DNA from: Chiua virens
Lineage: Eukaryota > Basidiomycota > Agaricomycetes > Boletales > Boletaceae
Assembly: GCA_019787685.1 (NCBI GenBank)
Contig: JAHNUO010000025.1
Location: 372,001 to 436,000, forward strand
DNA length: 64,000 bases
Direction of reading: 5' to 3'
The stretch's first letter is position 1, and every line of letters starts with the position of its first letter. Of the stretch, positions 47,039 through 59,444 are shown piece after piece. A program made the position numbers and the translations under genes. The notes beneath the pieces are model-generated. The model was not told the DNA's origin and did no database searches. It saw only the letters and a program-made list of their open reading frames with translations.

Positions 47039-50000
47039 ATGACCACGGAAAGTCCTCAAGCTAGTACTTCGTCTCGTCCCGAAAACGCGCCCAACTCAAC
47101 CGTAGTCCCGGCATCGTCTTCTAGATGTCTTCAGTGCAATCCTCAAAACAGGGGAGACACGAGGAATCTTGTGGTGTGCATCGACGGCACTTGTAACAAA
47201 TTTGGGGAAGAGGTAATGTCTACACGCTGGCTCTATAATGTCTCTGATGACTACTTTGGTCAGAATACCAATGTAGTCAAACTGTTCGCCAAGATCGATC
47301 AGCAAGCGGCAAGTCCAAAACAAATCGCATACTATTCCAGTGGAGTTGGCACGCGTCCTCATTCGCGAGGAATCTCAGAAAAACTTGACATGGCATTTGG
47401 ATGGTTCGTACATACTTGTCATGATTCCCAACACTGTAAGGTAATGAAATGTACGATCACAGGAGCATAGAAGAGATCGTCAAGGATGCGTATCGTTGGC
47501 TAGCAGATAAGTATGAAGACGGGGACCAAATTTATTTATTCGGTAAAATAGGTTATCTTCACACTGCACGCAGCTAATGGTGATGGTACCAGGCTTCTCT
47601 CGAGGTGCATATCAAGTACGAGTTCTGGCGGGAATGATACACGAGGTATGGGTGGATACGTTTTTGAGTCATTCACTTGGACTGGAACGTGTATATCAGG
47701 TTGGATTGATAAGGACCCCGACGGAGAAACAGGTCGGAGCGTAAGTTGCTGTTTTGTCCGTACACGGACTGGACAAATATTACGCTTTTTGGCAGGGCTT
47801 ATGATTATTTCAAAGCAATTCGTTCGGAAGAGCGGAAGACAAGAGAGATCGCTAGGCACTTTAAGAACACATTTTCCTGGAGAGACCTGAGAGTGCACTT
47901 CGTTGGTGTTTGGTAACTCTGGCATTTAAATTACTTCTTGGATGTGCCTCAGACTGATTTCGGTCAGGGATACTGTCTCGTCTGTGGGGATCATGAGGGG
48001 AGATATGTTCCTGTCGACATCCTCATCTGCGGCACATGCGTGTCATTTCAGACACGCACTTGCTCTCGACGAACGTCGGGTCAAGTTCATGCCAGAGTAT
48101 TTCCAGGAAATGAATTCTCTGGCAAGCGACGGGAAATACAAATACTTTGTTTCCTCCAACATTGGACGCACAAGTCCCGCTGGCGAACCTAACCAAGTCA
48201 CAACTGACAACGATCTGACTGAGTCCTCTGCGGGAAGGAAGAACGAGCCCCCCGACATCAAGGAAGTCTGGTTTGCAGGTTGTCACTCAGACGTGTGAGT
48301 ATATCATTCAAACTCGTTTTTGTTACCGATTATTTCACCAGAGGTGGTACAAGCAAACCCGGGAAATCTCATCTGTCCGGGAACGTCTCGCTTTTATGGA
48401 TGCGACGAGAAGCAATAGCAAGTGGCCTCAAACTACACCCAACGGATCTAGTCTGGGTTCCAGCTGATCTTGATTTCGGCACCAGCAATTCGATGCGCAA
48501 GCTATGGCCAGTCGTCGAGTGTTTGCCCATCACACACCAAGCATCATTCAGCGGTCCTGGTGGAAATGCTCGACGGTGAGGCTTGCGATGGGCTGCTTGT
48601 TCATGTTGCTGATCTCGCACTCGCTAGCCTACACCTATTCCGGCCTCGCCGTATCATTCCTGGTCAAAAGTTTCATGCTTCCATTCTGTACGCAAATGCG
48701 TATAAGCCAGAAGCAACGCTAGGGGAGGGCTTCGACATACCCATAATACAAGCTGAAAATACTGAACCGAACGATCTAATTTGGGAGAAAGGACTGTTCG
48801 ATAAGACCGCTGCAGAAGAGCTTGTGAAACGTTTAGGTGGCAAGGAAGGGGTTGCGTCAATCTACCTTGACAGGTTGTTGTTCATGTTGAGATCTAGTAA
48901 GGTTTATTTCTATCGGGATCTCTGGATGTTCACGGCACCTGCGTTTTCAGAGGAAGGAAAAGATTACCTGAGGCAGGTACCTCGTTGGCAAGAGCAGTTT
49001 GCGCAGCTCATAGACAACCACGGATGTGCACCGTTTGTGAAGCTCGCTGCAATCGTTGCTTATTACGAACTATGCGAGTGTCCTGCTTCTAGATGTGTGT
49101 GACTCGTAACAAGTTTTCTGTGACAGCTTGTGATCCAGATGCGACTCCAAAGAGTCCTGCGTTGACCCACATCGAACTTTCGCAAGTTGCTCTCCTGGAG
49201 AGTCCTGCACCGACTCATACTCAACTCATGCGAGACATGTCGGATGCCGCGAAGCAATCACTGCTTACCATTCTGGGAGCAAAAGGGCACCGGGACGGTT
49301 CGAGAATATTCGCTTTGTTGAGACTCCTGGCGAGACACGACGCTTTGCGAAACCACATTCCCATCACAGACATTTTGAATGGTCTCTTCCAGTTACTAGA
49401 TGATATTGTTGACCGGAGAGACGGGAGTTTTGGGCAGGCAATGGATGGTCTGAGGTGCCTGTTGCAGTATGGTGCGTTTACAATCATCGTAGAGCCCAGC
49501 CTTACTTATACTCCGTTAGAGGATACGCGGAAGACTATCATCGGGAAGCTTGATGAACATCGTCCGAATCCAAGAGTGTCACGACTTTCCCGAATATTGG
49601 AGACGAACAGTAAGGATGCCTTCTGTCATCCACACTACATAGAAAATCATTACGTCCTGCAGAACACCCACTGTTGACCGCAAAACCGTTGACTGCAACA
49701 TTGCGCATGGTGTTGACTCTGGCACAATTTCCGGAGGGTGAGAACTGATCCCTGATTCACGAGCTGTAGTAAACTGGCAATGACGCATGACATAGCGAGG
49801 AACGCATGTTCCGCAGTAAAGCCTAAACTCGAACAGTGGGTGAAAAGGGATAAGGGCCTCGTCGGTCTCCTTGCCGTTGAAATACTGCTTGCCCTACACG
49901 ATTCCGAGCGTAAGTCGTCCTTTCTTGAACTTGCCGCTCCCTCACTTCTTAGTTTAGAGCGATTCGATGCTTCGGATAAACAGTTTCAAACGCATCTTGC

Positions 50001-51823
50001 GAGAGCTTTAGTTCACTTGCAGCCTGAACGACACGATTCAAGTGATAATAGTGGGCATAGTGCAGATCCTGGACTGCAGTTGCGTCGACTCTTTGGTCTT
50101 GGTAAGCGACATCCGTTTATCACCTCTGACTGGGTTTTATCGTCAGATCAATCGTATCAGATGCCGAGAACCTGGATGATCGACACAAGAAGCTTGTTGA
50201 TGAACTGAAAGGAGCAGTGCAGAAAGGGAATACTCGAGAGCGCACGGCGTCGACGATGACTTTTTCGAAGCTTTGCGAATGTAAGTCTAGTTTCGCTGGT
50301 GTAAAGATGCAGGTTGAGTGTTTATCAGCCGCGACCATCCGCAACTACCTATGCGAGATCCATCTCCTGGATTTATTCATCGAGCAGTTGCAACGTAAAG
50401 ATACGGCACTGCTTGCTGCCTATGCATTGGCTGTTTGTTTGAAACACGGCGAGTGAAATCTCTTGCAGTAGGCATTGTGGGATTGAAGCTCGCATCAAAA
50501 GACATGACGCCGTCCAACGAAGAGAACATGAAGCTTTCAAAAAACATTGTGAGGATGCTACGATTGGGCTATTTCGACGATGCTGTGGGTTCCATGGAGG
50601 GATTCGAGATTTTTCATGCCCTTATGCAACACGGTAACGAAATAACTCGTCATTGGTGTCGATGTAGGGCCACATACTGACACACCCGAGCCAGACGACC
50701 TGCGGAACAAGATTAAAAATGACATCACAGAGGCTCTGAATAGGAAGCTGGGAAAGAAGAAGCAGAAGGAAGTTCGGACGAGCCTGATTTGTTTGGATGT
50801 CTTCCAGTCCCTCGGTATGTACTGAAATATTGATGTTGATTTCAATGTATAGCTAAGACAACCTCCAGACAAAGGAGGACTATGGACCCACGAGCTCGTT
50901 GAAAGGAGTGTACAACATCTAAATAATCCGGTATGGAAGGTACAGAAGGCAGGGGTGACGGTTCTGTCAGCCTTGGCTCAGACAGGTATGTACGATTGCT
51001 ACTTGGAGCATTCCAAATAATATTCTGTGACTTCAGAACATGGTGAAGCAGTCATCAGCCTTCGGATTGTCGAGATTGTCGAGATGCTTCTCTCGCAGGA
51101 TGACTCGTCTAAGTCACCTTCCTGGATGATGGGACCTGCATGCGTTCTACGCATTCTGGCTCAAAATGGTAAGCATTCCCATCCGACTTGCAAAACTCGG
51201 ATGTAATTATCCATGCGTTCTTTTAGCGGAGCTGCGGCGCATCACGCGCGAGACGATTGAATATGGCAATTTGAAGGATCTGTATTTATCTGGCGCTCTG
51301 GTTAAACAGACAGATACGCGAGCATGGAAGGTCAAGACTCCAAATCGAAGTGAGCAGATCTTTTTACATTAAAGAATCTGCTGAATTTTACTTTTCTGGA
51401 CCCTTCAAGGTGACGTCGATGACATGCTTGATAAGATGATCAAAGCCGTGGACGGTGAATTATCAGAGGAAGATCTCATACCGATCGGGGATGAAGTGCT
51501 GCCTCATATACAGCACTGGGACCGGTTGATCAGGCTGATTGGCAATGGGTCGGTAGTGACGGTGGCCGCTCTCCCAGTCTTGCTCGGCTTGGCTGCCATC
51601 TCGGTCCTCTCTCTGGCAGGAACAGCGATCGCTGTCACTTCTGTTCAGGTATACGAGTGCGTTCAAATTCAAACATCTTGTTAACAGGATGAGCTGATGT
51701 CGACGGATATCTAGCTCATTTGTCAGCCTGATCCGCAAGGAGGATGCAGCTACTATGAACAATCCAACTGAAGGTAGCGGACAAGATGGAAATATAAGTG
51801 AAGGTGCACCAAGGCTAGCATGA
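47039..51823 (+). CDS. Paralogue D: DUF2235 (Tle1-like) hydrolase - helical solenoid - membrane anchor, mosaic copy
   Basis: Exons: 47039-47212, 47264-47403, 47463-47542, 47593-47645, 47700-47740, 47796-47912, 47968-48294, 48342-48575, 48628-48896, 48951-49073, 49127-49471, 49520-49609, 49663-49737, 49796-49909, 49958-50101, 50161-50280, 50329-50448, 50502-50633, 50695-50814, 50869-50985, 51037-51168, 51227-51349, 51410-51656, 51715-51823 (3546 nt, 1181 aa). Ser134 (GFSRG), Asp203 (DTVSSVG) and His308 (CHSDVGG) are present. Introns 10 and 17 have GC donors (gcgagt at 49074 and 50449) where the sisters have GT. Exons 1-7 and 18-24 follow paralogue C; intron 7 with the first half of exon 8, and exons 12-17 with their introns, follow paralogue E; exon 11 differs from both. 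The TATA-like box of the sisters is missing upstream, so expression may differ. Confidence 0.86.
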
Positions 51824-52491
51824 AGGTGAGACCCCTGGGCCTGATGGTGAGGACTTCTCGCGGCGGGATGGGGACTTGGCAGCGAACATGTATCTTATTG
51901 GACTCAGGTATACATATAATAAGTAGAATTTTCTGTTCTAGTCCTCCAGAAGGCTTGGAGCGCCGTCACTAGCGTGCCAATGAACTGTAATCTACCTCTC
52001 TGCTGGCCCGAGAAAGTTCATCGGAAAGACTCGAAGCCGAGGTGAGGACCGGAGTCCACGACTCTCGCACAACATTAGACACAAGATTAGCTCGCGGTGT
52101 AGTAGAGGTGCCAATGCAACGAGTCTCGCCTCATATACCGTTTTCCTTTTTTCCTTTGGTTTTGTTTCACGTACCAATCGGGGTGGCCTTGATTCCTTGA
52201 AGGAAACCGCGCTTCCGAGTCGGTAAGTACTGACCAGTAAGGCTACACCCCGGGCGGTCGGGCGCCATTCCGCTTTGTTCTACGAGGTGAAATCATGATA
52301 TGATGCAGTTGCAGCATACCGTGACACTGGCAGGTCATTTGCTCCCATTTTTCGCTCCACACGGGTACTATCCTGTTCAACATGCGGCGCCCGGAGGCTT
52401 AACTCCTTACGTCACACGGGCACTATTTTGGCGCGCACACGCGCATTACAGCAGTCAACGATCTTTTTCTGGACACCCGTCGTTGTTCCTC
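51824..52491. other. Intergenic spacer between paralogues D and E
   Basis: Starts with 3' flank shared with paralogue C and ends with promoter and 5' UTR shared with A and C (cactattttggcgcgcacac at 52421, about 68 bases before the ATG). No gene between. Confidence 0.5.
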
Positions 52492-55400
52492 ATGTCAGTG
52501 GCCACAGAGAATCCCAACACTTCCTCTGCTGAATCAACAGTCCCGAGATGTCTTCAGTGCAATCCTCGACAAGAGAAACAAAACACGAGGAATCTTGTAG
52601 TATGCATCGACGGCACGTGTAACAAGTTCGGCCAAAAGGTAACGTGTAGACGGCTCTGCAATGTCTCTCAGGCTACTCACTACAAGTTTGGTCAGAACAC
52701 CAATGTGGTCAAACTGTTCGCCATGATTGATCTGCAAGCGCCAAGTCCAAAGCAACTCGCCTATTATTCCAGCGGAATTGGCACGCATCCAAATTCATTC
52801 TATGTATTCGAACGTATGAAGCGGGGAATCTCCGACACACTTGACATGGCAGTCGCATGGTTCGTACTTGTCATGATCCAATGCTGCAAGATAATAAAAT
52901 ATACGACCACAGGAACATAGAAGAGATTGTCAAGGATGCATATCGCTGGCTAGCAGATAAGTATGAAGATGGGGACCAAATCTACCTATTTGGTAATTTG
53001 AGTTTGTTCTCACATTGCACGTAGCTAATGGTGATGGCATTAGGTTTTTCTCGGGGCGCATATCAAGTCCGAGTTCTAGCGGGAATGATACACGAGGTAG
53101 GAAGAGACACATTTTGGGATCATTCAATTGAATTGAACGCGAATATCAGGTTGGCTTGATAAGGACCCCCACGGAAAAACAGATCGGAGAGTGAGTTGTT
53201 GTTTCGTCCGTACACGAGCTCGACAAATACGCCTTTTGTAGGGCTTACGATCATTTCGAAGCGATTCGTTCGGGAAAGCCGGAGACAAGAGAGATCGCTA
53301 GGCACTTCAAGAACACTTTTTCCTGGAAGGACCTGAGAGTCCACTTTGTCGGCGTTTGGTAACTCTAGCATTTAAATTACTACTCGGATGCATCTAAGGC
53401 TGATTTCGGTCAGGGATACTGTCTCGTCTGTGGGGCTTATAAGGCGCGATGTTTTCCTTTCGACTTCCTCGTCCGTGGCACATGCATGCCATTTCCGACA
53501 CGCACTTGCTCTCGACGAACGTCGGGTCAAATTCATGCCGGAGTATTTCCACGAAATGAATTCTCTGGCGGACGGCAAGAAATCCAAGTACATTGTTTCC
53601 TCTGACAAAGTCGAACTCACCGCGAGTCCCGCTGGCGAACCGCCCCAAGTCACCATCGACGACAATCTAACTGATTCCTTTGCGGGAAAGAAGAACGAAA
53701 CTCCTCACATCAAGGAAGTCTGGTTTGCAGGTTGTCACTCAGACGTGTGAGTATATCATTCAAACTCGTTTTCATGTTACCGATTATTTCGCAGAGGTGG
53801 TACAAGCCAACCCGGGAAATCTCATTTGTCCGGGAACGTCTCGCTTTTATGGATGCGACGAGAAGCAATAGCAAGTGGCCTCAAACTACAGCCAACGGAT
53901 CTAGTCTGGGTTCCAGCCGATCTTGATTTCGGCACTAGCGATTCGATGTGCCGCATATGGCCAGTTGTCGAGTATATCCCTATCACACATCAGATATCAT
54001 TCAGTGGTTCTGGTAAAGATGCTCGACGGTGAGACTCGCGACGGATTGATTATTCATGCCACTGAACTTGCGCTCGCTAGCCGACATCTGTTCCAGCCTC
54101 GCCGTATCATCCCTGGTCAAAAGATTCATGCTTCTATCCTGTATGCAAATGCGTATATGCCACAAGCAACGCTAGGAGAGGGCTTCGACATACCCATAAT
54201 ACAAGCTGAAGATACCGAATTGGACAGCCAAATTTGGGAGACGGGACTGTTCGACGACACCGCTGCTCCAAAGTTACTGGGATACTTGAATAGTGAGGAA
54301 GGGGTTGCTCCAATCTACCTTGACAGGTTGTTGTTCATGCTGAGATCCAGTGAGGCTTTCTTTTTCCGCTGTGATCTCTGGATGTTAACGGGGCTTGCGC
54401 GTCAGGGGAAGGGAAAAAATGTGTCAGGAGCGTACCTGGTTGGGACGCGCCGCTTAAGCAGCTCATGGGCAGCAGGGAATCCGCGCCGCTTGTGAAGCTC
54501 ATTGCAATCGTTGCTTATTACGAAGCATGTGAGTGTCCCGCCTCTAGACGCGCGTGTCTCGTAACAAATTTCTGTGACAGCTTGCGATCCAGATGCGGCG
54601 CATCTTGACAGTCCGGCGTCGACTCACAATGAACTCAAGCAAGACATATTGGAAGATGCGCAGAAATCACTGCGTGACATTCTGGTTGTGCCAAACCACC
54701 GAGACGGTCCGAGAATAGTCGCTTTATTGAGACCCCTGACGAGACATCAGGCTTTGCGAAACCGCATCCTCGTCAAGGACGTTTTGGAAAAACTCGTCCC
54801 GTTACTAGATGCGATAGTTAGCCAGAGAGGTGGGAAGTTTGGACAGGCAATGAATGGCCTGATTTGTCTGTTGCAGTATGGTGCGTTTGCAATCATCGTA
54901 GAGCTCAGCCTTACTCATACTCCGTTAGAGGATACGCGGAAGACTATCATCGAGAACCTTTTTAAACATCGTCCGAATCTAAGAGTGTCACCACTTTCTC
55001 GAATATTGGAGACGAACAGTAAGGACACCTTCCGTCATCTACACTACATAGAAAGTCATTACTTCCTGCAGAACCCCAACTGTTGACTGCAGCATTGCAC
55101 ATGGTATTGACTCTGGCACGAATTCCGACTGAGGAAGTTCCGGAGGGTGAGAATCGAACCTTCATTCACGAGCTGTAGTGAACTGGCAATGACGCATGAC
55201 AACAGCGAGGAACGCATGTTCCGCAGTAAAGCCTAAACTCGAACAGTGGGCGAAAAGGGATAAGGGCCTCATCGGTCTGCTTGCCGTTGAAATATTGCTT
55301 GCCCTACACGATCCCACGCGTAAGTCGACCTTCCTTGAACTTGTCGCTCCCTCACTTCTCCGTTTAGAGCAATTCGATATTTTGAATAAAAGACTTCGAA

Positions 55401-57273
55401 CGAATCTTGCGAGGGCTTTAGTTCACTTGCAGCCCAAACGACGTGATTCAGGTGATGAGAGTGAACATAGTGGAGATCCTGGACTACAATTGCGTCGACT
55501 CTTTGGTCTTGGTAAGCGACGTCCCTGTAGCACCTCTGACAAGATTTTACCGTCAGATCAATTATGTCAGACGCCGAGAACCTGGATGATGGGCACAAAA
55601 TGCTTATTGGTAAACTGAAAAGAGCCGTTCAGAAAGGCAATGCTCGAGAGCGCGCGGCGTCGACCATGACTCTTTTGAAGCTTTGCGAGTGTAGGTCTAG
55701 CTTCGTCGGTGTAAAGATGCAGGTTGAACATTTATCAGTCGTGACTGTCCGCAACTACCTACGCGATGACCATCTCTTGGACTTGTTCATTGATCAATTG
55801 CAATGTAAAGATACGGCGCTCCTTGCTGCCTATGCATTGGCTGCCTGTTTGAAATACAGTGAGTGAAATCTCTTGCAGTAGGCATTGTGGGATTGAAAAT
55901 CGCATGAGCCGACATGGAGAAGTCTGTCATAGAGAATCGGAAGCTTCCGCAAAACATTGTGGATATGCTACGACTGGACTATTTCGACGATGCTGTGGGT
56001 CCAGTGGAAGGGTTCCAGATTTTCGGAGACTTGATGCAACACGGTAATGAAATAACTCGTTGGTATATATGTAAGGCCGCATACTGACACATCCGAGCCA
56101 GATGACCTGCGGAAAAATATTAGGAATGATACCATCACAAAAGTTCTAAATATGAAGTTGGGAGAGGGGAAGCTGAAGGAGATTCGGACGAGCCTGATTT
56201 GCTTGGACATCTTCCGGTCCTTAGGTATGCATCGTAATATTTTCTATTGATTATAGCGTACTGAGATAACCTCCAGACAACGAAGGACCCTGGACCGACG
56301 AACTTGTCAGCAAGAGTTTGAAAAGTCTGCAGGATCCAAAATGGAGGGTACAGAAAGCAGGGGTGACGATTCTGTCTGCTTTGGCTCGCACGGGTATGCA
56401 TCATTCCGATCCTGAGTGTTCTTATTCATGTTCTGTGGCTCTAGATCATGGTGTAGCAGCCATCGAGCCTCAGATTGTAGAGATCGTTAGGATGCTTATC
56501 CCAGAGGGTTACTTACCGAACCTGCTGGCTTCTTCAGTGGAACCGTCAGCGGACCCAACCTCCCCTAGCCAACCCCAAAGACAAACGGACAAGCCACTTT
56601 CCTGGATGATGGGACCTGCATGTGCGTTACGCATCCTAGCTCAGAGGCGCAAGTATCTCCCACTAAACCTGCAAAGATATTGCACTAATGTTCTCTTTTA
56701 GCGGAGCTGAGGCACAAGGCTCATGATTCACGCGAATATAGGAGTTTAAAGGAACTGTATTTATCTGGCACTCTAGTTGATAAGACAGATACGTCGGCAT
56801 GGAAAGTCAAGACTCCAAATCGAAGTGAGCAGATCGTTCACATTAGCAAATACGTTTTCTGAACCTTTCAAGGCGACGTCGATGACATGCTCGATAAGAT
56901 GATCAAAGCCATGGACGGAGAGCTGTCAGAGGAAGATCTCATACCGATCGATGATGATGTGCTGCCTCATATCCGGCACTGGGACCGGTTGATCAGGCTG
57001 ATCGGCAATGGGTCAGTAGTGGCGGTGGCCGCTCTCCCAGTCTTTCTCGGCTTGGCTGCCATCGGGGTCCTCTCTCTGGCAGGAACAGCGACCACTGTCG
57101 TTTCTGTCCAAGTGTACGAGTGCGTACAGGCTCAAATATCCTGTTGACAGGAGAACTGACGTAAATGAATGTCTAGTTCATTTATGAGCCTGATACGCAA
57201 GGAGGATGTGGCTACTACGAGCGGCCCGCATGAAGGTGGTGGACAGGATAAACATAGAAATGAGGGTGCATGA
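52492..57273 (+). CDS. Paralogue E: DUF2235 (Tle1-like) hydrolase - helical solenoid - membrane anchor
   Basis: Exons: 52492-52638, 52696-52859, 52913-52992, 53044-53096, 53150-53190, 53242-53358, 53414-53746, 53795-54028, 54081-54349, 54406-54528, 54581-54880, 54929-55018, 55072-55146, 55206-55319, 55368-55511, 55571-55690, 55739-55858, 55909-56043, 56102-56224, 56277-56393, 56445-56648, 56702-56824, 56873-57119, 57177-57273 (3570 nt, 1189 aa). Catalytic candidates Ser133 (GFSRG), Asp202 (DTVSSVG), His309 (CHSDVGG); GIGT intact. Exons 18-20 are closer to paralogue A (EGFQIFGDLMQH) than to C and D. Intron 21 has a GC donor (gcaagt at 56649). Exon 10 is the least like its sisters, yet keeps its length of 123 nt. 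The hydrophobic segment is in exon 23. The start is the first ATG after the shared 5' UTR block. Confidence 0.86.
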
Positions 57274-59444
57274 AGCGAGCACGAAGGTGAGGCTCCTGTG
57301 GCCATGCGATCGCAGCTGTATAAATTGAACCTGATGGTAAGGCTACTCCTGGCAGCGGACATTAAAGCGAGAACTCTCGGGGTGTCGAAACCGTGCTGAT
57401 GTAATGAGTCGGAACCAGGAGACATGAACATTGACTCAGGTGTTCATATAATAAACCGTTTTTTCCAGTTCTTTTAGTCCCAAATGCTTGCAGCATGTTC
57501 CAGTGTCACTACTACAGTAGCACTACTAGGCGTGAGCCGTTGTCTGTAGGCTGCTGGAGTCGCTAGTTATTCCGAGTCCAAACCATGTTCAATCATCACG
57601 AAAATTCTCAACCTGTAACTGGCGAATGGTACGTGAAAGGAGATTCGGAGCGCCTGATCAAGTCCAAATTGGATACTTTCAGGACAAGTTGGTCTATATA
57701 CCCGACACACCCAATCCCACCCGGATTGGATGATGCCGCAGTGATAGGTTATCCACTTCAGCTTCAATTGTTAATGTAGGACGTAGTACTAGCTTGAGGC
57801 TATGGAAGGGTAAGCGGCGGGATGTTCCGATACAATTCAAACCCAGCCACAACTGGACGAGCTGAGCGGACATTATCGACTGGTCCGATCGGGTGGTAAT
57901 GTTGGAAAACGCCTGGCGCAACGAATGAATGAAATGAAGAGCTCTCCGATGGTGCAGGCCCTGTGACTGTCCACTAGCACGACAAGGATACCGATGAGTC
58001 AATATCGATCAGAATAACGTATGTCAACATCGACTTTCTCCCAAATTGGACTCTGACATCGACGGACCAAAAGTAGGCTCATGCAAAGGACTCACGGTTC
58101 AACTTGTTGCTCGGCGACTTCATCGGGGCTAAGTTAGGAGACTAAAAGTTCCTCCCAGAGATTCAGGGGAGATTCAGGGTAGTAGTATTAATACGGAGAA
58201 ACCGGTCGCCGATCGGGTAAGTATGTCCGTACGGCTCCTCTACTCAGTACTTACAGTAAGTGCCTGTGGGCCGGGTGTCTTCTGTTCTTTTCTTCGAATT
58301 GAAGCACCTCGCGGTCGGGGCACACCCACCTACATTTCCTATTCTTTACTTACCTGACTGCCAACTGTGGTCACGAAGATTGAACACTCATCTCCGTGTT
58401 TCAAGTTGCGGCATTGCAGGTCTAATTTATCGTAAGTGAATTCGCACTGCTTACTGTAAGTGTGTATGTATGCCCACAGATCCCAACCCGCTTCCATTTC
58501 AGGGTCGTCATAATAGCTTTACCAAAGACTCGTCCATTTTAATGAAGCGTGGGTATGTACTGATCTCTTCCACCGAGTCAGCGCAACCACAGAAGGATTC
58601 TCGTGAGACTCTAGCTTGTGACATGTGAGGTTCCAACGGTTACATGAACTATCTAACTCAGTGGACCTGACTGGCCCGCTCCAAGAGCAGAATCTCAAAG
58701 CAGCAATCGATGAATTGTATAACTAACCTAAACTTCTTGGGAGGGACTACTAGTGATTCAGACTGGATTTCAACTTGGTGGGTGGGCCGCTTCAGACAAA
58801 AAACAATTGTGGAGTTACACTCATAACCCTGCAGAACATCTAGAAAGTACACGATTTGAATCTGGCCCCAAATTGGAACCCTCAATTAAACGCTGATTGA
58901 GGCGGCCGCATTTAGATCGTCAGGACTGTGCCTACCCACACTAGTACCACATAGTACTGATTCCCGCTTCCTTGAGGTTCTCGATGCGGAATTTCCACCC
59001 CCCGCGAGTTTTGGGAAGTGAACACTTTCGGCATGCGAGTCGAGAGACAGTGTTTGTATACTGACGAGAAATTCTAGTTTGGAAACTCGAATGGGGGTGC
59101 ACGTGATGTGTGACGAGCAGCCTCACCACGGCGATGCAATAGATCGGCACAGTAAGTGTTGTTCAAGGGTCAGCAATGCCTTCACAGATGTTGACTAACG
59201 CATGAATCGTATGGTGGTCTTGCCGCCCCCATTTTGTCGAATCACGCCGCAGGTGTGTTATTCCAATGATGTTCTCCTGCCCCGAGCAATTGGTCCAGCT
59301 ACCGCACGCTATCGTTTCAAGGTATCTCGCACCAAAAACCTGTAACCTCGCTATTTAACTCATCCTACCTGATCCAACTCAAAGGACCTCTCCGATTCCG
59401 GACACTTATACCTGATTGTCACGGCATCCTCATCCAGACCATTA
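57274..59444. other. Intergenic spacer between paralogues E and F
   Basis: About 2.2 kb. Small frames on both strands show no domain, and no RNA gene was recognised. A TATTTAA box near 59353 lies about 92 bases before the ATG of paralogue F. Confidence 0.45.
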
